A stretch of 64,000 nucleotides of DNA from Bacteroidota bacterium (GTDB taxonomy: Bacteria > Bacteroidota > Bacteroidia > UKL13-3), in contig JAZKBU010000001.1 of assembly GCA_040388375.1 (NCBI GenBank), positions 208,996 to 272,995 on the forward strand, given 5' to 3'. Of the stretch, positions 16,781-23,327 are shown piece by piece; position 1 is the first letter of the stretch; every line of letters begins with the position of its first letter. The position numbers were made by a program, and so were the translations under genes. The notes under the pieces are model-generated. The model ran no database searches, had not been told where the DNA came from, and saw only the letters and a list, made by a program, of their open reading frames with translations.

Positions 16781-17254
16781 TCAAATGGACTTTTTATTCG
16801 ATATTATAAGTTGTTCGTGAGCAATCTCTAGTGTATCAACTGCTACTTCATTGCCATCAGATTTTAAATCGGTGCTTGTTATTTTTGTTGGCCATGCATT
16901 ATTTAATTGCCATTGCATTGTTGCGTTACCAGTTTCATCTAATAGTTTTATTAAAACCGTTCGCCTTTTAATCGTATTCATCATTATTTCATTATGCCAA
17001 TTCCAAAAGGTATTGTCATTTACAAATACACCTCTTTTCATAGTTATATTACCGTATTTAGCTATTCCCGGCATTTTTTCTGTGGAGAAAAGTGGGCTAT
17101 TACTTTTACGATATTCAATAATTTGGTTTTCAACATCCATTCCAGAAACTTCTTGAAATGCAACACCTTTCATTTCTGTTCCAAGGTCTACTTCAAATCT
17201 AAATTTTGGCATTGGCCATGTTGCGTCTTCTCCGCTTCCATCATCTGTTCTCAT
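16781..17254 (-). CDS. Phage/contractile-injection tail-tube protein (T4 gp19-like)
   Basis: 157 residues matching the conserved phage tail tube family (PF06841/TIGR02241). It has FRFEVDLGTEMKGVAFQEVS near residue 18, then SGMDVENQIIEYRKSNSPLF, KMPGIAKYGNITMKRGVF and FWNWHNEI. In T4, R-type pyocins and extracellular contractile injection systems this protein stacks as the inner tube. Here it is alone: no sheath, baseplate, ClpV or VgrG gene is near it, and it sits between att-like cores. It may be a dispersed cargo copy or an orphan. The N-terminal 14 residues may be dispensable, since Met15 (MPKFRFEV) is the usual family start. Confidence 0.85.
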   Translation of the reverse strand: MRTDDGSGEDATWPMPKFRFEVDLGTEMKGVAFQEVSGMDVENQIIEYRKSNSPLFSTEKMPGIAKYGNITMKRGVFVNDNTFWNWHNEIMMNTIKRRTVLIKLLDETGNATMQWQLNNAWPTKITSTDLKSDGNEVAVDTLEIAHEQLIISNKKSI

Positions 17255-17292
17255 ATTTTTTAGTTAAGATTAATCTATTTTTTAATAATTAC

Positions 17293-17421
17293 CGCTAACA
17301 CCTCGCGAGCAGAACTCGTTGCGGCTTGACAACTGCGTTTTCTCCATTAGCATAAAACGAAAATAGTAAAAAAGCGCATAACTAACGGAAACTTAGCAAT
17401 GAGTTTTGCTCGCTGTTAGCA
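17293..17421. repeat. attC-like imperfect palindrome (best preserved type)
   Basis: The left core GCTAAC (17294-17299) pairs with the right core GTTAGC (17415-17420). Inside, GCGAGCAGAACTCGTTGC (17305-17322) pairs with GCAATGAGTTTTGCTCGC (17396-17413) with two G-T type pairs. The left spacer is 5 nt and the right is 1 nt, so 4 bases stay unpaired. The total is about 128 bp. This two-box pattern with an unpaired spacer is the layout of integron attC sites. Confidence 0.8.
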
Positions 17422-17430
17422 GTTCGTTAC

Positions 17431-18069
17431 TTATATTTTTTGTCCTCCCGATTTAATTTGTATAAAGTCTTCATATTTGGTAAAATACTCTAGTCCTAAA
17501 ACTAATAGCATCGAGCTTATAATATATACTTTCTGTACTATTGCTGATAAACCCAAATAGCCTAAGCCATAAACGGAAAAGAAAAAGTAATAAGTCAATA
17601 AGCAAATAATACAACAGAATTTAAGAAAATGAAGTTTTGACTTTAGGACAAATACAGTAATAGTAAATAAACCAATCAATGTTAAAATGATTGATACTAC
17701 CCCCAAGTCATGCAAGGGTGTTGCGATTAAGAAAATAAATATTATGTTGGTAACGCCTATAATTTTTAGAATATTAGCCCATTGTTTTGAAGATATCTTT
17801 TTTGACATATTGATAAAAAAAATGCCATAACCAACCGAGTGGAATGCCATTCCAATAGTTGCCCAAATCCTACCAAGGTTTTCTGAGCCATTTATGGCTT
17901 TTGTTGAAAACAAATTGCTAATGAAATTTTTTGACCAGTCAAACCCTATGGAATTTTTGTCAAGCAATGAGCCACCCGGATAAAATAAGGTTGCTATTAT
18001 TATCAGAATAATGGAAATTAATAAACTTATTAAAACTGAATATTTCTTAATCATTTGCTTAATTGTCAA
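17431..18069 (-). CDS. Polytopic membrane protein of unknown function
   Basis: 212 residues with about six membrane helices. The first is YSVLISLLISIILIIIATLF, and later ones include IGVTNIIFIFLIATPLHDLG and VSIILTLIGLFTITVFVL. A first extracytoplasmic loop contains YPGGSLLDKNSIGFDWSKNF. The architecture recalls DUF998-like proteins, but I cannot assign a family. It lies between the att-like site at 17293-17421 and one at 18081-18196 whose left half is replaced by REP-B. It is probably a cassette gene without its own promoter. Confidence 0.6.
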   Translation of the reverse strand: MTIKQMIKKYSVLISLLISIILIIIATLFYPGGSLLDKNSIGFDWSKNFISNLFSTKAINGSENLGRIWATIGMAFHSVGYGIFFINMSKKISSKQWANILKIIGVTNIIFIFLIATPLHDLGVVSIILTLIGLFTITVFVLKSKLHFLKFCCIICLLTYYFFFSVYGLGYLGLSAIVQKVYIISSMLLVLGLEYFTKYEDFIQIKSGGQKI

Positions 18070-18080
18070 ACTTTCTACAC

Positions 18081-18196
18081 ATACTCACTCGCAAGATGCG
18101 AGCGAGTGCAGGGATTTGCGATAGGCGAGCTTTTCATCACAAATGTTCATTCGAAACACTTCAGCCCCCCTATTGCCAAACCGATGTTAGCGGGTC
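18081..18196. repeat. att-like site with left half replaced by REP-B (copy 2)
   Basis: 18081-18113 is a REP-B element (ATACTCACTCGCAAGATGCG, then AGCGAGTGCAGGG). The sequence after it, GATTTGCGATAGGCG to CACAAATGTTC and TTCGAAACACTT, matches the site at 20349-20395. The right core GTTAGCGGG (18186-18194) is intact. The original AAC core was therefore exactly where REP-B now lies. Confidence 0.6.
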
Positions 18197-18203
18197 GTTG
18201 TTT

Positions 18204-18824
18204 TTATTTCTTTGTCAGTTTATATCTTAAATGAGTTGTCAAGTCTGACGGTATTATTTCTTCAATTTGTATGTCATATTTATCTTTGCCAATACCCTCA
18301 AAGAGTCGGATACCGCTTCCTAAAAAAACAGGTGCAATGTGTATAAAAAACTCGTCCACAAGTCCCGCATTTAGAAACTGTTGAATAGTGTTGGCACCAC
18401 CTTGTATTCTTATATCCTTTCCTTTTGCTGATTGTCTTGCTTTATCCAAGGCATTTTCTATTCCATCATTTATGAAGTAAAAAGTTGTCGTCCCTTCTTG
18501 AACCCAAGGCTCTCTCTTTTCGTGTGTCAATACATAAACGTCTGCTTTATATAGGTCATTGGGCCAACTGGCTTCGCCTTCCTCAAACATTCGTTTCCCC
18601 ATAATGAATGCTCCTGTTCGTGCGATTGTCTCTCTAATGTATTTTCCGTCAGCTCCATCTTCTGTTCCTCCTTCAAACCCTAAGTATTCCCAAAAAGCTT
18701 TTTGATTAAACATCCACGAATGAATTTGTCCTGAAACTCCACCCATAGGATTTTGAGGACTTCTGTTGTCGCCTGCAAAAAATCCGTCAAGAGATATTCC
18801 GCTGTCAAAGATTATTTTGCTCAT
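18204..18824 (-). CDS. RibD C-terminal / dihydrofolate-reductase-fold protein
   Basis: 206 residues of the RibD_C (DHFR-like) fold, which binds NADPH. It begins MSKIIFDSGISLDGFFAGDN, the family's usual first strand and loop. It continues with TGAFIMGKRMFEEGEASWP, VYVLTHEKREPW and the dinucleotide-binding segment IRIQGGANTIQQFLNAGLVD, and ends with a strand pair. Stand-alone members are common in Bacteroidota and are annotated as dihydrofolate reductase family proteins. Most are not true DHFRs or riboflavin enzymes. It is flanked by matching cores GTTAGCG (18186) and CGCTAAC (18884). Confidence 0.88.
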   Translation of the reverse strand: MSKIIFDSGISLDGFFAGDNRSPQNPMGGVSGQIHSWMFNQKAFWEYLGFEGGTEDGADGKYIRETIARTGAFIMGKRMFEEGEASWPNDLYKADVYVLTHEKREPWVQEGTTTFYFINDGIENALDKARQSAKGKDIRIQGGANTIQQFLNAGLVDEFFIHIAPVFLGSGIRLFEGIGKDKYDIQIEEIIPSDLTTHLRYKLTKK

Positions 18825-18883
18825 ATTTTCTACTATTTTTTAGTTTAATTGTTGTGTTGTTTGGACTGTCGTTTTACAATACG

Positions 18884-19014
18884 CGCTAACGTTTTGCGGG
18901 TTTAAGAAGTTGGCGATTTCGAAGCACAAACTTTCAGCCTGCAATAAAATTTGATTGAAAAACCGAACTTCATTTAACCACTGAGCCACCAATTTCTTAA
19001 ACCCGCTGTTAGCG
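18884..19014. repeat. attC-like imperfect palindrome
   Basis: Cores are CGCTAAC (18884-18890) and GTTAGCG (19008-19014). The inner arms 18896-18913 and 18989-19006 pair over 18 bp with one G-T pair. The left spacer is GTTTT and the right is a single T. The loop portion shares TTCGAAGCACNAAACT with the site at 20334. The total is 131 bp. Confidence 0.82.
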
Positions 19015-20325
19015 GTATCTTTTTAGTTTTATGTATAATACAATGTTCAATATAACGCTAATTAAAAACAGCATATATTTTATTACTTTATAGATAATGT
19101 CCAAATTAAATTTTGGTTCATCGGCATATAAATTTGTCTTAGGTTGGATGGATGTACTATTTATTGAAACCGATAAAGTGTCATTTGAGAGGATTCCATT
19201 TATGTCAAGTGGCATTAATTTGGGGGAAGAGCATCTGGAAAAATTCCCTATACCAAGTTGTCCTGACGGATTGTCTCCAAATGTAAATATCTTGCCTAAA
19301 GAATCAACTGCAATAGATTGAAAGCACCCGCCTCCGATGTCAATAATATTTTTTAGCGATTTTATGAATACAGGGTTTGAGTGGCTAATAGTGTCTCCTG
19401 TTCCTAACATGCCGTAATGATTTTTTCCCCATCCCCAAACATTTTTGTTTTCATCAATGGCAAGTGAATGCCAACTTCCGCAAGCTATTTTTGTAAATTT
19501 AGGTAAGCCCTTTAACAGTGTTGGCTTGTTATAAAATTTTCTAGTTTCTTCTTGGAACTGAAATGCTGGGTCGGAACCCCAGACCCAGATATCTCCATTA
19601 TAATCTAAAGCAACAGAGTGATGCCAACCAACTGCTATTTCTTTAATTTTTGGAATGCCTTCAACTTTAATTGCATACCGTTGAAACTCCTCTCCCTTTT
19701 TTCCAAGTTCATTAAAAGTATTTCCACCCCATCCCCACACAGAACCGTCTTTTTTTAGAGCCAAAGTGTGATACCCAACTGATGCAATACTAACAACATG
19801 ACTTAATACTGAAATTTCTGAATTTGAAATTTGCATAACTTCTACTGGCCATGAACTATGTTCTCTTGATCCATTTCCCAGTTCAGCGAAATAGTTATGT
19901 CCCCAACACCAAACCGTACCGTCTTTTTTTAACCCAGCCGTATGCAAATGCCCACCTTCAACAGCAATAAAACCTGTATGATTTGGTAATTTCTGTGGCG
20001 TTAACTGGTCGTTCACTGATGGACAACCAAGCTGTCCGTAATTATTTCTGCCCCATAAGAATAAAGTTCCATTTTTGTTAAGTGCAATACTATGGTCGTA
20101 GCCACGTGATATAGCAACAATGTCACTTAGATTTTTTACTTTTTTTGGAATAGGTGAATTTTCAAGAGTACTGTCTCCTAACTGTCCGAAATTATTTCTT
20201 CCAATTGTCCAAACGTTTCCTTGTTTGTCTAAAATTAATGCGTGTCCGTTTCCTCCGTCCAGTATTTGTCCTGAAACGGTTAATGAAGAAATTGTCAATA
20301 TTAGAATCGTGATAGTCTGTCTCAT
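19009..20325 (-). CDS. RCC1-repeat secreted, membrane-tethered protein
   Basis: 438 residues from the start at 20325. A longer frame to 20376 would add 17 residues read from the adjacent att-like repeat and is rejected. Residues 1-19 form a signal peptide (MRQTITILILTISSLTVSG). Seven RCC1-type blades follow, with repeats such as GTLFLWGRNNYGQLG, GTVWCWGHNYFAELG, GSVWGWGGNTFNELG and NVWGWGKNHYGMLG, forming a propeller. A C-terminal membrane helix (MLFLISVILNIVLYIKL) precedes a basic tail, so the propeller faces the periplasm or outside. The stop codon lies in the GTTAGCG core. Cassette ends GTTAGCGGTA and TACCGCTAAC match over 10 bp. The binding partner is unknown. Confidence 0.82.
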   Translation of the reverse strand: MRQTITILILTISSLTVSGQILDGGNGHALILDKQGNVWTIGRNNFGQLGDSTLENSPIPKKVKNLSDIVAISRGYDHSIALNKNGTLFLWGRNNYGQLGCPSVNDQLTPQKLPNHTGFIAVEGGHLHTAGLKKDGTVWCWGHNYFAELGNGSREHSSWPVEVMQISNSEISVLSHVVSIASVGYHTLALKKDGSVWGWGGNTFNELGKKGEEFQRYAIKVEGIPKIKEIAVGWHHSVALDYNGDIWVWGSDPAFQFQEETRKFYNKPTLLKGLPKFTKIACGSWHSLAIDENKNVWGWGKNHYGMLGTGDTISHSNPVFIKSLKNIIDIGGGCFQSIAVDSLGKIFTFGDNPSGQLGIGNFSRCSSPKLMPLDINGILSNDTLSVSINSTSIQPKTNLYADEPKFNLDIIYKVIKYMLFLISVILNIVLYIKLKRYR

Positions 20326-20330
20326 ATAGT

Positions 20331-20483
20331 TACCGCTAACGTTTTGCAGATTTGCGATGGGCGGGATTTTTACCACAAATGTTTCTTCGAAGCACTAAAC
20401 TGTCTGCCAGCACTGAACTTGATACAAAGTACAAAGCTTCATTTAAGCACTGAACCCGCTTTTTTGCCAAACGCCTGTTATGT
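20331..20483. repeat. attC-like palindrome, hybrid cores
   Basis: The left core TACCGCTAAC (20331-20340) matches the far end of the RCC1 unit. The right core GTTATGT (20477-20483) matches the far end of the hydrolase unit. The inner arms pair less well (GCAGATTTGCGATGGGCGGG with CCCGCTTTTTTGCCAAACGC, read in reverse). Loop sequence CTGTCTGCCAGCACT (20400-20414) recurs at 13707-13721. Confidence 0.7.
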
Positions 20484-20496
20484 GCTGCCCTTATTT

Positions 20497-21444
20497 TCAT
20501 TCAGTCGTTACAAATTTAGTTATGTCTTTCGTCCACTCGTCTTTATATTTTGTCAAGTAATTCTCGTGACCTACGTTTTTATAAATTTTCAATTCTTTTC
20601 GTCCATTCAAATTTGCAAATATTTCATCAATTTCAGCTTTACTAACTTTCTCCTCCTGCTGTCCATACATTAAAAGCGTTGGACAGGTAATTTTCTTTGC
20701 ATATTCAGTCGGATTATGTCCGAAAGCCCAAAAGCCATTTTGCAGTCCGCCCCAAAAAACTAATAGTCCAGCCATTGGAAATGTCGGTGCATTCATTGTC
20801 TTAAACCTTGCACAAACCGTTTGATACATTGAGCCAAATGGACACTCTATAATAATTCCTTTTGGTTTAATGGCTGAGTCGCAAATGGCTTTCATAATTG
20901 CAACAGAACCCATTGAAGTTCCGAAAAGGAAAATGTTTTTCTCTCCTTTTTCGGTCAAGTAGTCAAAGCAGGTTTTTACTTGTATAGATTCTAAAAATCC
21001 AATTGTTGTCTGGCTGCCTTCTGAACCTCCTGAACCCATAAAGTCAACTAAAAATGTATTGAATCCTTTTTCTCTAAACACTTCTGCTTTGTCAAGCATT
21101 GATGATTTTTGTCCACCGAAACCGTGGAAGAGAATGACTGTCCCTCTTGGTTCTGCAACTTTAATATTCCAACATTCTATTTTTTTGTTGCTTTTTAGGT
21201 TTACTATTTCAAAGTCGGATGAAGGTATTTTATCATTTTCTGGTCTTGGGTTGTTTACGCCAAAAATTATAGTTGAAAATTTTTGTCCAGTCGTGAGTTT
21301 CTTCGGGTCTTTAGTTTTTTCAGTTTTGCTGTCAACGAAGTGAGTGAATTTGTATGAATGAAAAATTGCAACAACATTCATTAGAACAAAGATGATTGTC
21401 AATGTCCAAATTAGTCGTTTTATTGTTTTTTTTCTATTACTCAA
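20497..21444 (-). CDS. Alpha/beta hydrolase, membrane-anchored
   Basis: 315 residues from a TTG start at 21444. The frame stays open to 21540, but those extra codons fall in the att-like site outside the unit's end at 21493, and no ATG or GTG lies between. An N-terminal membrane anchor (LIWTLTIIFVLMNVVAIF) precedes an alpha/beta-hydrolase domain with oxyanion segment VILFHGFGGQ, nucleophile elbow FGTSMGSV (Ser), a late acid loop MYGQQEEKVS and the catalytic His in KNVGHENYL. It resembles the abhydrolase_12/17 group. The substrate is unknown. It is a cassette gene with matching ends GTTATGT and ACATAAC. Confidence 0.83.
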   Translation of the reverse strand: MSNRKKTIKRLIWTLTIIFVLMNVVAIFHSYKFTHFVDSKTEKTKDPKKLTTGQKFSTIIFGVNNPRPENDKIPSSDFEIVNLKSNKKIECWNIKVAEPRGTVILFHGFGGQKSSMLDKAEVFREKGFNTFLVDFMGSGGSEGSQTTIGFLESIQVKTCFDYLTEKGEKNIFLFGTSMGSVAIMKAICDSAIKPKGIIIECPFGSMYQTVCARFKTMNAPTFPMAGLLVFWGGLQNGFWAFGHNPTEYAKKITCPTLLMYGQQEEKVSKAEIDEIFANLNGRKELKIYKNVGHENYLTKYKDEWTKDITKFVTTE

Positions 21445-21486
21445 AAGTGTTAGTTTGTTTAAGGTTGTAGGGTTTGTTAGGGTTGT

Positions 21487-21616
21487 ACATAACGTTTGTG
21501 TTTGCGCAGTGGTGGCTTCTTGAAACCGCGTCCTGTCCACGTGGGCAAACGTAATATAAAACTAAACTTCACACCTTGATGTCCCGCCACCATTGCGCAA
21601 ACATTTTGTTGGCAGC
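21487..21616. repeat. attC-like imperfect palindrome with different outer cores
   Basis: Inner arms TGTTTGCGCAGTGGTGGC (21499-21516) and GCCACCATTGCGCAAACA (21586-21603) pair over 18 bp with one G-T pair. Outer cores differ: ACATAAC (21487-21493) on the left and GTTGGCAGC (21608-21616) on the right. Each matches the far end of its own neighbouring gene unit and not the other core. Confidence 0.82.
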
Positions 21617-21619
21617 TGT

Positions 21620-22078
21620 TTAATTTTCCAGATACTCAATCATTTGGTCTATGACTTTGTTGTCAGTGACCGTTACAGTCCCGCGTCCATTGGGAATACT
21701 TCCTAGTATAGTCGGAGCTGACATCACTTTGTCCCCAATTACAAAGCATATTTGTTTCCCAGTATTTCTCTCTGTCATTTCTTTAAATTTCAATGTCCCC
21801 GAGTCATTGAGTTTGAAGTCCAATGAATAAACCCCTTGATCAAAATCTGATTGTACTCTTGTAATCCTGTCGAAATAGACAAATGAAATATAAGTCACAG
21901 TGTCTAACTTGAATATTTCGTCACTATTATAAAAATTAAGCTGTTTCCCATTTTCATTTATTTCATAAAGTCCCCCAATTTTGTCTTTATTAATTTTAAT
22001 TGCACCTGTCTGTCCGTTACAACTAGTCAAAATAAGTAGTCCCGATATAATTACTAATGTCGCGTTGAATATTCTCAT
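21620..22078 (-). CDS. Lipoprotein with SecD-head-like domain
   Basis: 152 residues. A lipoprotein signal (LVIISGLLILTSCNG, Cys20) leads to a short linker and a domain like the periplasmic head of SecD/SecDF. YSLDFKLNDSGTLKFKEM corresponds to the 'fdxxGxxkFxxlT' strand, TERNTGKQICFVIGDKV to 'TxxNiGkxlaivldgkv', and MSAPTI with IPNGRGTVTVT to 'isaPxi...Gxaxitg'. No SecD membrane helices follow. The protein is therefore a free-standing, lipid-anchored head-like domain. Its role is unknown. It could bind exported chains, but that is speculation. Unit ends GTTGGCAGC and GCTGCCAAC match over 9 bp. Confidence 0.78.
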   Translation of the reverse strand: MRIFNATLVIISGLLILTSCNGQTGAIKINKDKIGGLYEINENGKQLNFYNSDEIFKLDTVTYISFVYFDRITRVQSDFDQGVYSLDFKLNDSGTLKFKEMTERNTGKQICFVIGDKVMSAPTILGSIPNGRGTVTVTDNKVIDQMIEYLEN

Positions 22079-22097
22079 AGCTGTCCAAAATTAAATT

Positions 22098-22279
22098 GCT
22101 GCCAACGGTTGACAGCTAAAGGAAGTGCGGAATAAATACTTCCTAACTGTCTTACCGCACTAAAGATATAAATAGTTCCGAAGTGAATTGCAAGCGCCAA
22201 CAAAAAATTTATACCGCTGAAAAATTGCGCTTGCAGCTTGCACGAACTCCGCATTTTCCTTTAGGTGGTGTTATATGCC
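22098..22279. repeat. attC-like palindrome, long form
   Basis: The left core is GCTGCCAAC (22098-22106) and the right core GTTATATGCC (22270-22279). Arms CTAAAGGAAGTGCGGA (22116-22131) and TCCGCATTTTCCTTTAG (22248-22264) pair with one extra base. An inner stem GCAAGCGC (22190-22197) pairs with GCGCTTGC (22227-22234). The total is 182 bp. Confidence 0.78.
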
Positions 22280-23182
22280 GTTTTTATTTTTTTTGGGTGT
22301 CTGTAATAAAATTGACCTGTCTCGCAGTTTAGGATTAATTTCTAAGTTTTTTAAAATATTGTCTGCTTTTCCGTGTCCTAATTCTTTCGCTTGTTTAATG
22401 AAATTTATAGCTTTATTATATTCGTCTGTCTGTGTTAAAAGTTTTACTCCATATTGAAAAATACTTTCTTTTGTTACAGGATTATATGTAATGGTGTTTG
22501 TTTCAATGTCAACCATAAAATAGTCATCAGCAACTTTTTTACTTTTGTATGACAGAATACTATTGATATGATAAACCCCAATTTTATTATTGTCAAGCCA
22601 TTTTAATTTGTCAAATTTCCGGAAGTCATAGCTACCTACCAATATTGATTTTATAAGATTATTTGTTTTGTCAAACACGTCAACATACAGTTTTCTATTT
22701 TCAAAATCTTCATTATAAAATCCTTTCATTTGAACAAAATGTTTTTTGTCGGGACTTACTTTTCTTTCTTTGTAGTGCTTGTAAAAAACTATATTGTCTG
22801 CAAAGATTTTGTCTTTTATTTTTTGAAAAGTGCTGATGTCAAAATTATATTTGTCTGAACAATTCTTTATTCCTTTTACAAATAAATTCAATAGTGCTTG
22901 CTTACGTTCAAGAATATTCAAGTTTTTCAATTGGTCGTAGTCACAATAAACATAGCTGTCTAAACACAACCCTAATTCGCTTACATTGCCATCCAAACTT
23001 TTGTCAAATCCAAATTTGATTATAATTCTCCAGATATTATTTCCTACTTCAACCTTTCGTGGTAAGTATAAATTATATAGGTCTGAAATTAAATAACAAG
23101 GATCTAGTATTTTTTTTTGTTCTTCTTCTAATCCTTTTGTTAGGTCTACACGAGACATAAAGTCTTGTAAATACTTTCCCAT
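22271..23182 (-). CDS. Hypothetical protein, integrase-proximal cassette gene
   Basis: 303 residues, no signal peptide or membrane helix. It is Lys/Asp/Tyr-rich with a mixed alpha/beta look. Near the C-terminus, EYNKAINFIKQAKELGHGK resembles a single TPR-like helix pair. The family is not recognised. The last residues (KNGI) and the stop codon come from the terminal repeat GTTATATGCC, whose partner GGCATATAAC lies 41 bp upstream of the start (23223-23232). This is the cassette nearest the recombinase and, in an integron, would be the most recently inserted one. Confidence 0.65.
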   Translation of the reverse strand: MGKYLQDFMSRVDLTKGLEEEQKKILDPCYLISDLYNLYLPRKVEVGNNIWRIIIKFGFDKSLDGNVSELGLCLDSYVYCDYDQLKNLNILERKQALLNLFVKGIKNCSDKYNFDISTFQKIKDKIFADNIVFYKHYKERKVSPDKKHFVQMKGFYNEDFENRKLYVDVFDKTNNLIKSILVGSYDFRKFDKLKWLDNNKIGVYHINSILSYKSKKVADDYFMVDIETNTITYNPVTKESIFQYGVKLLTQTDEYNKAINFIKQAKELGHGKADNILKNLEINPKLRDRSILLQTPKKNKNGI

Positions 23183-23222
23183 AGTTTCAATTTTTCAGTC
23201 TATTATGGTTGTCTTGCAAAAT

Positions 23223-23303
23223 GGCATATAACTTGTTTATATGTGTGATGAAACCACATAAAAACACCCAAAAGTGGGTAGATATGTGTAGTTTTGGTTA
23301 CAT
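23223..23303. repeat. Candidate recombinase-proximal attachment site
   Basis: It starts with GGCATATAAC (the far end of the first cassette) and ends with GTTACAT (23297-23303), 25 bp from the recombinase stop. In between are direct repeats TATATGTGTGATG and GATATGTGTAGTT and a small hairpin ACCCA-aaag-TGGGT. It is shorter and less palindromic than the other sites, as an attI-type primary site would be. Confidence 0.5.
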
Positions 23304-23327
23304 AATATTATTCCAAATATAATTAAT

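Noticed and set aside
16781..17254. Prophage remnant suggested by the tail-tube gene
   Set aside because: No capsid, portal, terminase, sheath or lysis gene is near it, and the gene is bounded by the same att-like cores as its non-phage neighbours.
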